This document shows positions 1 through 6,705 of a DNA stretch of 20,989 nucleotides, in pieces. Below the pieces are notes generated by a model, which had not been told where the DNA came from, ran no database searches, and saw nothing but the letters and a program-made list of their open reading frames with translations. The translations under genes and the position numbers were made by a program. Position 1 is the first letter of the stretch, and each line of letters opens with the position of its first letter. The DNA comes from JAWXVD01 sp044425705 (GTDB lineage Bacteria > Bacillota > Clostridia > Lachnospirales > Lachnospiraceae), in NCBI GenBank assembly GCA_044425705.1, contig JAWXVD010000054.1, positions 1 through 20,989 on the forward strand, given 5' to 3'.

Positions 1-399
1 ACCTATTTTAATTCGTAAAAATTCCATATGACCTAGATGAGCAATAATATTCTTGATTCCATTATGTCCCCCTGCACTGCCTTTTTTACGAATACGTAAT
101 TTGCCTACATCCAAACTAATATCATCATAAATTACAATCAATTCTGTCACTTCATCAATTTTGTAATAAGAAATAATATCTCTTACACTTTCTCCACTTA
201 AATTCATAAAGGTTTGAGGTTTTGCTAATATCACTTTTTGTCCTTCTATATAACCTTTTCCAATCAATGCTCGGTGCTTTTTTTCAATAACTTGTATCCC
301 TATTTTATCTGCAATGATATCTATTACATCAAATCCAATATTATGCCTTGTATTTGCATATTCTCTTGTAGGATTTCCCAAACCAACTATTACATACAT
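1..399 (-). CDS. pth: Peptidyl-tRNA hydrolase, 3' end cut by the window edge
   Basis: Pth cleaves the ester bond of peptidyl-tRNAs that drop off ribosomes, recycling tRNA in the cytoplasm. The 133 visible codons begin MYVIVGLGNPTREYANTRHN, the family's N-terminal signature, with Asn9 and catalytic His19. They continue with the conserved KPQTFMNLSG, YDDISLDVGKLRIR and GSAGGHNGIKNI blocks. The family is usually about 185-190 aa, so roughly 50 C-terminal residues lie beyond the left edge. The ATG at 397-399 is preceded by GTGAAGGA at 7-8 nt spacing, which fixes the start. It lies downstream of spoVG, as in the Bacillus spoVG-glmU-prs-ctc-pth region, but a terminator and a likely promoter separate the two. 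The roughly 180-nt leader is filled with the structured repeats described separately. Confidence 0.95.
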   Translation of the reverse strand, partial: MYVIVGLGNPTREYANTRHNIGFDVIDIIADKIGIQVIEKKHRALIGKGYIEGQKVILAKPQTFMNLSGESVRDIISYYKIDEVTELIVIYDDISLDVGKLRIRKKGSAGGHNGIKNIIAHLGHMEFLRIKIG

Positions 400-558
400 A
401 CCTATATCCTTCACTTCCTCTTCGGGTTGAAAAATTTTATTTTTCAACCTATACCATTCACTTCCTCTTAGTCTTGCAACTTTGTACCACAAGGTACAAA
501 GTCATAGCATCTACTTCCTCTCAGTCTGACAACTTTGAACCGTCCCAACAGTTCAGCC
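400..558 (-). repeat. Structured repeat array in the pth leader (two and a half units)
   Basis: Read on the minus strand, this leader alternates hairpins and conserved cores. First comes a hairpin (arms 549-555 and 536-542) leading into core AAAGTTGTCAGACT plus GAGAGGAAGTAGATG (about 509-535). Next is a perfect 9-bp hairpin with arms CTTTGTACC and GGTACAAAG (480-488/493-501), leading into AAAGTTGCAAGACT plus AAGAGGAAGTGAATGG. Then comes a perfect 10-bp hairpin with arm GGTTGAAAAA (425-434/440-449). The last is a half core, AAGAGGAAGTGAAGG, that serves as the pth ribosome site. Related cores occur at 947-985, 12698-12841 and 19355-19441. No hairpin is followed by a T-run, so these are not simple terminators. 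The function is unknown. Confidence 0.75.
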
Positions 559-579
559 ATACCTCAAATCTGTTACTAG

Positions 580-588
580 ATTATAACA
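580..588 (-). promoter_or_regulatory. Probable extended -10 promoter for pth
   Basis: On the minus strand the sequence TGTTATAAT gives a consensus -10 hexamer (580-585) with the TGn extension. No convincing -35 hexamer exists at 16-18 nt, because that position is inside the spoVG terminator hairpin. Initiation here would give a leader of about 175 nt containing the repeat array. Tight packing of terminator and promoter is common in compact Firmicute genomes. Confidence 0.5.
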
Positions 589-619
589 CAACAAAAGCAG
601 GGACACTAGTCCCTGCTTT
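586..619 (-). terminator. Rho-independent terminator after spoVG
   Basis: A perfect 11-bp inverted repeat (594-604/609-619, GC-rich core GCAGGGAC) with a 4-nt loop is followed on the minus strand by TTTTGTTGTG. It sits about 60 nt beyond the spoVG stop and should end the glgC-glgD-spoVG transcript. Confidence 0.85.
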
Positions 620-676
620 CATCAAATCATCTCGATTTTTATACGTTATTTACCATTCACACATAACCTGTAACTA

Positions 677-946
677 TTATTCTTCCGGCATATTCAATGC
701 GTATTCATATGCCTCTAAAATAATATTTTGAATCGTTTCTCTTGTTCCCGAATTAATCGGATGTGCGATATCTCGATACTCGCCATCTGCCGCTTTTTTA
801 CTTGGCATCGCAATAAATAAACCCTTTTCACCTTCTATTACCTTGATATCATGTACTACAAATTCATCGTCAAGCGTAATAGATACGATAGCTTTCATTT
901 TACCCTCTTTGGTAATTTTACGAACTCTTACATCTGTAATCATCAT
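677..946 (-). CDS. spoVG: SpoVG, RNA-binding sporulation/septation regulator
   Basis: SpoVG is a small regulator first linked to spore cortex formation and asymmetric division; in several Firmicutes it binds RNA or DNA. The protein starts MMITDVRVRKI and carries the hallmark blocks DDEFVVHDIKVIEG, GLFIAMPSKK and EYRDIAHPIN. The length is 89 aa, close to the usual 85-100. The reading frame is open upstream to 1027, but residues there resemble no SpoVG. The ATG at 944-946 aligns with the B. subtilis start, so I chose it. Its ribosome site, GAGAAAGGGATGG, ends about 8 nt before the ATG and belongs to the dispersed repeat. It probably lies in the glgC-glgD transcript, since no terminator separates glgD from it. 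No convincing sigma-H promoter was found immediately upstream. Confidence 0.94.
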   Translation of the reverse strand: MMITDVRVRKITKEGKMKAIVSITLDDEFVVHDIKVIEGEKGLFIAMPSKKAADGEYRDIAHPINSGTRETIQNIILEAYEYALNMPEE

Positions 947-993
947 GCTAATAACCATCCCTTTCTCAAAGTCTGGCAACTTTGGATCGTAAG
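944..993 (-). repeat. Structured repeat copy supplying the spoVG ribosome site
   Basis: Minus-strand sequence immediately before the spoVG ATG reads AAAGTTGCCAGACT, then TTGAGAAAGGGATGG, then TTATTAGC and the start codon. This matches the cores before the methyltransferase gene and atpE. The element's 3' end abuts the initiation codon. In the spoVG reading frame it is also open, which falsely extends the ORF by 27 codons. Confidence 0.75.
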
Positions 994-998
994 GTACA

Positions 999-1040
999 TT
1001 AGCTGTGCGAAAAATACCATCTCTCACACAATGTCCCCAT
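999..1040 (-). CDS. Possible 13-codon leader ORF upstream of spoVG
   Basis: A minus-strand ATG at 1038-1040 follows AGAGAAGGAAAATTAAAT, giving a plausible AGAAGGA ribosome site about 8 nt away. It opens a 13-codon frame (MGTLCERWYFSHS) ending in TAA at 999-1001, just before the repeat copy that carries the spoVG ribosome site. It could be a regulatory leader peptide or a chance ORF. No recognised attenuator signature (such as a run of one amino acid) is present. Confidence 0.22.
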   Translation of the reverse strand: MGTLCERWYFSHS

Positions 1041-1084
1041 ATTTAATTTTCCTTCTCTAAGTTTACTGACTGATCGTAATATGA

Positions 1085-2203
1085 TTACATTGAAAATCTT
1101 TCGTTTTTCTCAATTACAATCTTCACACCATCTTCGCCTTTATGGCATGAATTGGCACGAATAGTATCACGACTTTCCACAATACAATTTTCTATATATG
1201 TATTATCTCCAATATATACATCGTTTAATATAATTGAATTTTTAATCGTACAGTTGTTTCCAATAAATGATTTTTTAAAAACCACTGAATTTTCTACTGT
1301 TCCATTTATGATACAACCGCTAGAAACCAAACTGTTCTTAATGCATGCACCTACATTATATTTTGCTGGTGGCAAATCATCTACTTTAGAATATACATCT
1401 GGATATTGTTTGAAGAAATAATCTCTAATTTCTGGTTTTAAGAAATCCATATTTGATTCAAAATAATCCTCGACTGATGCGATATTTTTCCAATATTCTT
1501 TCATCTTATATCCATAAATTCCTTTTTGATTTTTGTAACGAATCAAAACATCTTTTACAAAATCATGGCGATCTTCCAAGGCACATCTTTCAATCATTTC
1601 TATCAAAAGACGTCTTCTAATTACATAAATACCACAAGAAATTGTATTGCTTTTTGCAATAATAGGTTTTTCTTCAAACTCTTCTACTCTGCATTCTTCA
1701 TTCATTTTAATTGTGCCATATCTATCAAGTGGTGTACCTGCTGGCATATCCTTACATACAACTGTAATATCAGCTTTTTTCTGAATATGATATTCTAACA
1801 CTTTGTTATAATCCATTTTATAAACACAATCACCCGATCCAATTACTACGTATGGCTCATGGCTACTTTGTAAAAATGCAAGATTCTGATAAATTGCATC
1901 TGCTGTTCCACGATACCAAAAACTATTTTCAGAAGTAACAGCAGGTGTGAAAACAAATAATCCACCTTGTTTACGTCCAAAATCCCACCATTTAGAAGAA
2001 CTTAAGTGTTCATTTAAACTTCTCGCATTATATTGTGTGAAAACAGCAACTTTTTGAATATGTGAGTTTGACATATTACTCAGTGCAAAGTCAATACTTC
2101 TATAACTTCCCGCTATTGGCATGGCACCTATTGCTCTTTTATGTGATAATTCCTTCATACGGTGATTATTACCACCTGCTAAAATAATACCAATCGCTCT
2201 CAT
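1085..2203 (-). CDS. glgD: GlgD, non-catalytic-type subunit of ADP-glucose pyrophosphorylase
   Basis: GlgD partners GlgC in Firmicutes to make ADP-glucose from glucose-1-phosphate and ATP for glycogen synthesis; alone it is weakly active or inactive. The 372-aa protein has the nucleotidyltransferase fold at the N terminus (LAGGNNHRMKELSHKRA) and a left-handed beta-helix tail (about residues 290-360, hexapeptide-like ENSVVFKKS, IKNSIILND). Key catalytic features are altered: the GGxGxRL loop is GGNNHRM, the KPAV lysine segment is IGAM, and SGDHIYKMD reads GSGDCVYKMD. That pattern identifies GlgD rather than a second GlgC. The ATG overlaps the glgC stop by one base (TAATG), so translation is probably coupled. 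Confidence 0.95.
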   Translation of the reverse strand: MRAIGIILAGGNNHRMKELSHKRAIGAMPIAGSYRSIDFALSNMSNSHIQKVAVFTQYNARSLNEHLSSSKWWDFGRKQGGLFVFTPAVTSENSFWYRGTADAIYQNLAFLQSSHEPYVVIGSGDCVYKMDYNKVLEYHIQKKADITVVCKDMPAGTPLDRYGTIKMNEECRVEEFEEKPIIAKSNTISCGIYVIRRRLLIEMIERCALEDRHDFVKDVLIRYKNQKGIYGYKMKEYWKNIASVEDYFESNMDFLKPEIRDYFFKQYPDVYSKVDDLPPAKYNVGACIKNSLVSSGCIINGTVENSVVFKKSFIGNNCTIKNSIILNDVYIGDNTYIENCIVESRDTIRANSCHKGEDGVKIVIEKNERFSM

Positions 2204-3474
2204 TATTCATCACCTGCCTTAATTAATGTTTTTCCACTCTTAAGCGTTAAGTTTTCATAATCTTCGCTGCTAGTAACACCAAAGATGCATGCATTTTTAC
2301 CAACACTTAAGCCATCTGGAAGAATACTTTTTTCTCCGATACACACCAATCCATCATCGTAAATATGAGGCGCTGTTTCATTTGGAACTTCTTCTCCTAC
2401 ACCAGTGACAACCTTATCTCCAATGACAACATATTCAGCAATAATAGTTTTATTAATCTGGCCGTTTTCACCAATTTCTGTATGATTCATAATAATGGAG
2501 TCTCTTACAACAGTTCCTTTTCCTATGGTAACACCACAGCCAATTACCGAATTATAAACCTCTCCTCTAATATCCGAACCTTCTCCAATGATGCTCTTCT
2601 CAATAACACTATCCGCCGAAACATATTGTGGTGGTAATACATCGCTCTTCGTATAAATTTTCCAATATTCTTCATATAAGTTGAACTCAGGAACTATATC
2701 AATCAACTCTCTATTGGCTTCCCAATAAGAACCTAGTGTTCCTACATCTTTCCAATAACCATTAAATTCATAAGCAAATAATGGTTTCCCTTGTTCGTGA
2801 CAATATGGAATGACATGTTTTCCAAAATCTAGTGCAGGTTGATCTGCTTTTTTAATCAATGCCTCTTTCAACGTTTTCCAGTTGAATATGTAAATGCCCA
2901 TAGATGCTAAGTTACTTCTTGGATTCTCTGGTTTTTCTTCAAAATCTACGATACGACGTTGCTCATCTGTAATCATGATACCAAATCTACTAGCTTCTTC
3001 CATTGGTACTGGCATTACTGCAATGGTACATTCCGCTTTGTTTTGCTTGTGGAAATCAAGCATTACTTCGTAATCCATCTTATAAATATGATCTCCTGAT
3101 AAGATTAATACATATTCAGGATTAAAACTTTCCATGTAATCAATGTTCTGATAAATTGCATTGGCAGTTCCTGTATACCATTCACTGTTAGCGCTCTTCT
3201 CGTATGGTGGTAATACAGTTACTCCACCGATGTTACGATCAAGATCCCAAGGAATACCAATTCCGATATGTGTGTTTAGTCTAAGTGGTTGATATTGTGT
3301 TAACACACCCACTGTGTCAATTCCCGAATTGATGCAGTTACTTAAGGGAAAATCGATAATACGATACTTTCCACCAAATGCTACGGCTGGTTTAGCAACC
3401 TTTGATGTTAACACACCTAATCTGCTTCCTTGTCCACCAGCTAATAACATGGCAATCATTTCTTTTTTAATCAT
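2203..3474 (-). CDS. glgC: Glucose-1-phosphate adenylyltransferase (ADP-glucose pyrophosphorylase), catalytic subunit
   Basis: GlgC makes ADP-glucose plus PPi from ATP and glucose-1-phosphate, the committed step of bacterial glycogen synthesis. The 423-aa protein has the signature LAGGQGSRLGVLTSKVAKPA, then FGGKYRIIDFPLSNCINSGI, the substrate block LSGDHIYKMDY and VDFEEKPENP. Its C-terminal third is a left-handed beta-helix. Length and motifs are normal and intact. The ribosome site AGAGGTGA lies just before the ATG. The gene opens the minus-strand glgC-glgD-spoVG unit, with an extended -10 promoter about 120 nt upstream. In Bacillus the corresponding slot beside spoVG holds glmU, a structurally related nucleotidyltransferase with a beta-helix. 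Confidence 0.97.
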   Translation of the reverse strand: MIKKEMIAMLLAGGQGSRLGVLTSKVAKPAVAFGGKYRIIDFPLSNCINSGIDTVGVLTQYQPLRLNTHIGIGIPWDLDRNIGGVTVLPPYEKSANSEWYTGTANAIYQNIDYMESFNPEYVLILSGDHIYKMDYEVMLDFHKQNKAECTIAVMPVPMEEASRFGIMITDEQRRIVDFEEKPENPRSNLASMGIYIFNWKTLKEALIKKADQPALDFGKHVIPYCHEQGKPLFAYEFNGYWKDVGTLGSYWEANRELIDIVPEFNLYEEYWKIYTKSDVLPPQYVSADSVIEKSIIGEGSDIRGEVYNSVIGCGVTIGKGTVVRDSIIMNHTEIGENGQINKTIIAEYVVIGDKVVTGVGEEVPNETAPHIYDDGLVCIGEKSILPDGLSVGKNACIFGVTSSEDYENLTLKSGKTLIKAGDE

Positions 3475-3599
3475 GTCATCACCTCTACTCTAGTTAATAT
3501 TCTCTTACACTCACCTTTTATCAACTACGCTCGCCTCAAACTGTCTTCTAAATTTATTACCCCCTAGCAATGAGTACCACGCATGTAAGTATGTAGTGT

Positions 3600-3628
3600 A
3601 TTATAGCATATTCTTTCGTAAAAGTGAA
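3600..3628 (-). promoter_or_regulatory. Promoter of the glgC-glgD-spoVG unit
   Basis: On the minus strand TTCACT (3623-3628) is followed at exactly 17 nt by TATAAT (3600-3605), with the TG of an extended -10 (TGCTATAAT). Transcription should begin near 3593, giving a leader of about 120 nt. No known riboswitch was recognised in that leader. Confidence 0.75.
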
Positions 3629-3845
3629 TATAATTTGCAGAAATAATCATATTTAATCGGTATTTTTTTGTTGTTATTGCACATTATGTTTTTTCTTTCC
3701 TATTTCTTTTTATGATTTTTGTCCAATTTCTTTATTTTCTGTAATTTTTTCTTTGTTTGTTTTTTACATAATTTTGACAATTTAGTTTATTATTGGAAAT
3801 TTAATAAAAATATCGCAATTCTAATATTTGTTTTTGTAATTAATG

Positions 3846-3854
3846 TGGTATACT
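3846..3854 (+). promoter_or_regulatory. Candidate extended -10 promoter for murC
   Basis: TGGTATACT provides a -10 hexamer (TATACT, 3849-3854) with the TGn extension; the -35 region 17 nt upstream (ATTTGT) is weak. It predicts a leader of about 105 nt before the murC ATG. An isolated TTGACA at 3774-3779 lacks a -10 partner at proper spacing. Confidence 0.45.
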
Positions 3855-3966
3855 ACTAATAGAGTAATTATCAGCAGACATAAATTTATAAACTTTTTAT
3901 AATTGTATAACTTTAAACTTTTATACATTTATTATGCAAAATTTTTTAAGAAAAATGGAGAAAATT

Positions 3967-5346
3967 ATGTTTGAAATAAATTTCCAAAAACCAATTCATG
4001 TATATTTTATGGGTATCGGTGGTATCAGTATGAGCGGACTAGCAGAAATCCTATTATCGAAAGGATTTCCTATTTCTGGTTCCGATAGCCAGACCTCTCC
4101 CTTAACTGACCATTTGGAAAAAATGGGTGCCAAAATTTATTACGGTCAACGTGCATCTAACCTAGATGATACCATTGATTTAATTGTTTATACAGCTGCT
4201 ATCAGCACAGATAATCCTGAATTTATAGCCATGAGGGAGAAAGCCATTCCTTCTCTTACCAGAGCCCAATTATTAGGACAAATTATGAAGAATTATGATT
4301 TTCCTATCGGTATTAGTGGTACCCATGGTAAAACCACCACTACTTCTATGATTTCAGAAATTCTACTACAAGCAGATACTGACCCTACACTTTCTATCGG
4401 TGGAATTTTAAAATCTATTGATGGAAACATTCGTATTGGTGAATCCCAGCTTTTTGTTACTGAGGCTTGTGAATATACAAATAGCTTTCTAAGCTTCTTT
4501 CCACAAATAGCGCTTATTCTTAATATAGAAGAAGACCACATGGACTTTTTTAAAAACATAGAAGAAATTCGTAATTCTTTTCACCAATTTGCAAAGCTAT
4601 TACCAACTGATGGTACTTTGATTATTAACGGCGAAATTCCTGATTTATCAATCTTTACCGTAGATTTACCTTGCCATAAGGTATCCTATGGATTTGATGA
4701 TTCTTGTGACTATTATGCTAGTGAAATCAGCTATGATAACGAAGCAAAGGGAAGTTTTGTATTACACAGCCCTAATTTCCCTCCCCAAATAATTCATTTA
4801 GGCGTTCCTGGCAAACACAATATTTCAAATGCCATGGCTGCTATTGCATTAAGTGATTTGCTTGAGATTGATCGCGTCATAGCAACAAACGCTTTACTAA
4901 CTTTTTCTGGAACCAACAGACGCTTTGAAGTGAAGGGTAACATTGGAGGCATTACCATCATTGACGATTATGCACATCATCCAACAGAAATAGCTGCCAC
5001 TTTACATGCTACTAGAAATTATCCACATAATGATGTATGGTGTGTTTTCCAACCTCATACCTACACAAGAACAAAAGCTTTCCTGGGAGATTTTGCCACT
5101 GCACTCTCTTTGGCTGACCATATCATACTGGCAGATATTTATGCTGCCCGCGAGAAGAATACACTTGGTATCACTTCTCAAACATTACAAGCAGAAATAG
5201 AAAAATCCGGGAAAAAATGCTATTATTTCCCTTGTTTTGATGAAATCGAAAATTTTATTTTACAAAATTGTATCAACGGTGATTTGTTGATAACAATGGG
5301 TGCTGGAGACATTGTAAAAGTAGGCGAAAGTCTACTTGGAATATAG
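3967..5346 (+). CDS. murC: UDP-N-acetylmuramate--L-alanine ligase
   Basis: MurC adds L-alanine to UDP-MurNAc using ATP, the first amino-acid ligation of peptidoglycan precursor synthesis in the cytoplasm. The 459-aa protein shows the N-terminal nucleotide fold GIGGISMSG (residues 16-24), the ATP-binding P-loop GTHGKTTTT (118-126), the central Mur signature EEDHMDFF, GVPGKHNISNAMAAI, and the C-terminal domain DDYAHHPTEIAATL. Length is normal. The frame is open 11 codons further upstream to 3934. I prefer the ATG at 3967 because GGAG sits 6 nt before it and MFEINFQKPIHVYFMGIGG is typical of MurC starts. It is followed directly by a terminator hairpin that overlaps DnaA-box-like sequences. Confidence 0.96.
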   Translation: MFEINFQKPIHVYFMGIGGISMSGLAEILLSKGFPISGSDSQTSPLTDHLEKMGAKIYYGQRASNLDDTIDLIVYTAAISTDNPEFIAMREKAIPSLTRAQLLGQIMKNYDFPIGISGTHGKTTTTSMISEILLQADTDPTLSIGGILKSIDGNIRIGESQLFVTEACEYTNSFLSFFPQIALILNIEEDHMDFFKNIEEIRNSFHQFAKLLPTDGTLIINGEIPDLSIFTVDLPCHKVSYGFDDSCDYYASEISYDNEAKGSFVLHSPNFPPQIIHLGVPGKHNISNAMAAIALSDLLEIDRVIATNALLTFSGTNRRFEVKGNIGGITIIDDYAHHPTEIAATLHATRNYPHNDVWCVFQPHTYTRTKAFLGDFATALSLADHIILADIYAAREKNTLGITSQTLQAEIEKSGKKCYYFPCFDEIENFILQNCINGDLLITMGAGDIVKVGESLLGI

Positions 5347-5502
5347 TTATCCACATTTTCCACATTCTTTGGGGGATATCTTTTCCCCATGCGAATGTGG
5401 ATATTTTTTTTATTAACAACTTGCTGATGAACCTAAATAAGCTTTAAAACTGACATTCCTAGCACGCTTTTTTAACAATCCACATTTTCCACATTTTCCA
5501 CA
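5347..5502. promoter_or_regulatory. Cluster of DnaA-box-like 9-mers upstream of the replication-initiation genes
   Basis: Six 9-mers match or nearly match the DnaA box TTATNCACA: TTATCCACA at 5347-5355 (perfect), TTTTCCACA at 5356-5364, ATATCCACA on the minus strand at 5396-5404, CAATCCACA at 5476-5484, and TTTTCCACA at 5485-5493 and 5494-5502. They form two head-to-tail runs with no spacer, so the spacing is exactly 9 bp. Between them lies AT-rich sequence. The next two genes are a DnaD-domain gene and a helicase-loader gene. DnaA-dependent control, a DnaA-titrating cluster or chance microsatellite-like duplication are all possible. The 5' group is partly explained by the murC terminator stem. 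Confidence 0.55.
5359..5412 (+). terminator. Compound terminator hairpin after murC
   Basis: A 9-bp stem TCCACATTC/GAATGTGGA (5359-5367/5393-5401) encloses an inner GGGGA/TCCCC stem (5372-5376/5384-5388). A run of eight T bases starts at 5404. An alternative outer stem TATCCACAT/ATGTGGATA (5348-5356/5395-5403) competes for the same 3' arm. The 5' arms coincide with the DnaA-box-like 9-mers. Confidence 0.8.
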
Positions 5503-5567
5503 TTTTTCGGTCTTTTTTATGCTTTTAAAATCCTTCAAAAATGATTGTTTCTTTTTGATTTTTTTTG

Positions 5568-5576
5568 TGTTATACT
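5568..5576 (+). promoter_or_regulatory. Candidate extended -10 promoter for the dnaD-like/dnaC/prs unit
   Basis: TGTTATACT supplies a TATACT -10 (5571-5576) with TGn extension; the surrounding T-rich sequence offers only a weak -35 (TTTCTT at 17 nt or TTGTTT at 20 nt). Transcription would begin about 80-85 nt downstream of the last DnaA-box-like 9-mer. Confidence 0.5.
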
Positions 5577-5606
5577 TTCGTTACTTTTAAAAGGTAGGTA
5601 TAATTT

Positions 5607-6695
5607 ATGAGCACTTTTACACTATTTAGCAACCATTATTCTAGTTCCACAACTATTTCAAATCACTTTATCGATTACTATATGGCAGATGCCAATGATG
5701 CACAATTAAAGGTATATCTCTATCTTCTCAGATCATTGGGGATTTGCACAAATTTTAGTATCTCAGATATTGCTGATAAATTTAATCATACAGAAGCCGA
5801 TGTATTACGTTCTTTAAAATATTGGGAAACAAAAGGATTATTATCTATTGATATGAATTCTACAGGACAAATTACAGGGATTCATTTGCGCTCTTCTGAA
5901 ATTACCTCTTCTGAAGTCACATCTTCTGAAAACGCAATTTCTCCTGCAAGCCAACCACTTCCAATATCATCTTCTGCAACACCATTACCATCGAAAGAAC
6001 CCGAAGAAGATATGGATGAAACTCCATTATTTATAAAGCCATCTTATTCTTTAGATCAAATTAAGGCTTTTAAAAACGATAATTCTTGTGCCCAATTGCT
6101 CTTTATTGCAGAGGCATACCTAGGGAAAACACTAAGTGCCAATGATGTGAGATCTATTCTTTTCATATCTGATGTATTGCAATTTTCAGATGATTTGATA
6201 GATTTCCTCTTGCAGTATTGCGTAGAACGTGGCAAAAAAGATTTTAGATACATAGAAAAGGTTGCATTAAACTGGGCAGAATCTAAGATAACAACACCTG
6301 AACAGGCAGCTTCTTTTTCCTCTAAATACGATAAATCTGTATATACAGTAATGAATGCATTGGGAAAATCCTCATCTCCTACCGCAAAAGAAGTTGATTA
6401 TATTAAACGTTGGAACGGTGATTATGCTTTTACCATAGATATTATTATAGAAGCCTGTGAGCGCACTGTTTTAGCTACCGACAAACATCGTTTTGAATAT
6501 GCCGATAAAATTTTATCTAGTTGGAAAAAAGCTGGTGTTCACCATAAGGCTGACATTTCTAAAATGGATGCTTCTTATCATAAAAACAAAGCTACCCAAG
6601 CTACACCAAAGGCAACTATTTCCAATAAATTTAATCAATTTCAACAAAATGACTATGACTTTGATGCAATCGAACAAAGACTTTTAATGAAATAG
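5607..6695 (+). CDS. DnaD-domain replication-initiation protein (two DnaD/DnaB_2 modules)
   Basis: DnaD-family proteins remodel origin DNA and help load the replicative helicase in Firmicutes. This 362-aa protein has an N-terminal winged-helix-like part (about residues 25-85: DAQLKVYLYLLRSLG through SDIADKFNHTEADVLRSLKYW). A Ser/Thr/Pro-rich linker follows (about 95-135, with repeats of SSE-I/V-TS). Two DnaD-type helical modules come next, each ending in the YxxxI/VxxxW motif: FRYIEKVALNW near 215 and FEYADKILSSW near 305. Two C-terminal modules in one chain is a common Clostridia arrangement. The ATG follows AAGGTAGG at 8 nt. The stop overlaps the next gene's ribosome site, so the pair is an operon. 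I give no symbol because orthology to B. subtilis dnaD versus dnaB cannot be settled here. Confidence 0.88.
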   Translation: MSTFTLFSNHYSSSTTISNHFIDYYMADANDAQLKVYLYLLRSLGICTNFSISDIADKFNHTEADVLRSLKYWETKGLLSIDMNSTGQITGIHLRSSEITSSEVTSSENAISPASQPLPISSSATPLPSKEPEEDMDETPLFIKPSYSLDQIKAFKNDNSCAQLLFIAEAYLGKTLSANDVRSILFISDVLQFSDDLIDFLLQYCVERGKKDFRYIEKVALNWAESKITTPEQAASFSSKYDKSVYTVMNALGKSSSPTAKEVDYIKRWNGDYAFTIDIIIEACERTVLATDKHRFEYADKILSSWKKAGVHHKADISKMDASYHKNKATQATPKATISNKFNQFQQNDYDFDAIEQRLLMK

Positions 6696-6705
6696 GAGAA
6701 CAATC

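Larger units (their letters stand above)
3475..3966. other. Divergent intergenic region between glgC and murC
   Basis: The stretch of about 490 bases between the two divergent start codons holds no supportable gene. The glgC-proximal 130 bases form the glgC leader and promoter. From about 3660 to 3780 the plus strand is extremely T-rich, with long T and pyrimidine runs, and may be intrinsically bent or easily melted. The last 120 bases contain a candidate murC promoter and an AT-rich leader with imperfect repeats of TATAAACTTTTTATA type (3886-3925). I saw no tRNA, riboswitch or terminator hairpin. Confidence 0.6.

Noticed and set aside
425..449. Perfect GGTTGAAAAA hairpin as a transcription terminator
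   Set aside because: Neither strand has a T-run after the stem, the GC content is low, and the same hairpin recurs with a nearly invariant sequence at 12757-12781 upstream of another gene.
476..558. CRISPR-like array
   Set aside because: The units are imperfect, contain internal hairpins and lack regular spacers. The same core is dispersed through the window rather than clustered.
474..731. Plus-strand open frame of 85 codons across the pth leader and spoVG end
   Set aside because: It runs through the repeat hairpins, the terminator and the spoVG coding region on the opposite strand, has no ribosome site, and has a composition unlike a protein.
947..1027. N-terminal extension of SpoVG by 27 residues
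   Set aside because: The homologous SpoVG start is at 946. The extension is the translated repeat and has no matching ribosome site.
1040..1062. Sigma-H promoter for spoVG
   Set aside because: GAAGGAAAA resembles the sigma-H -35 element, but no RNNGAAT -10 follows at 11-12 nt, and the same bases make a Shine-Dalgarno-like site.
3475..3593. Riboswitch in the glgC leader
   Set aside because: No conserved riboswitch core or terminator/antiterminator pair could be recognised in the roughly 120-nt leader.
3774..3779. TTGACA as the murC -35 element
   Set aside because: No reasonable -10 hexamer occurs 16-18 nt downstream. The TGGTATACT site at 3846-3854 is a better candidate.
5347..5606. Chromosomal replication origin
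   Set aside because: There is a DnaA-box-like cluster and AT-rich DNA, but no dnaA-dnaN, rpmH or gyrB neighbours. A regulatory or titrating cluster is more cautious.
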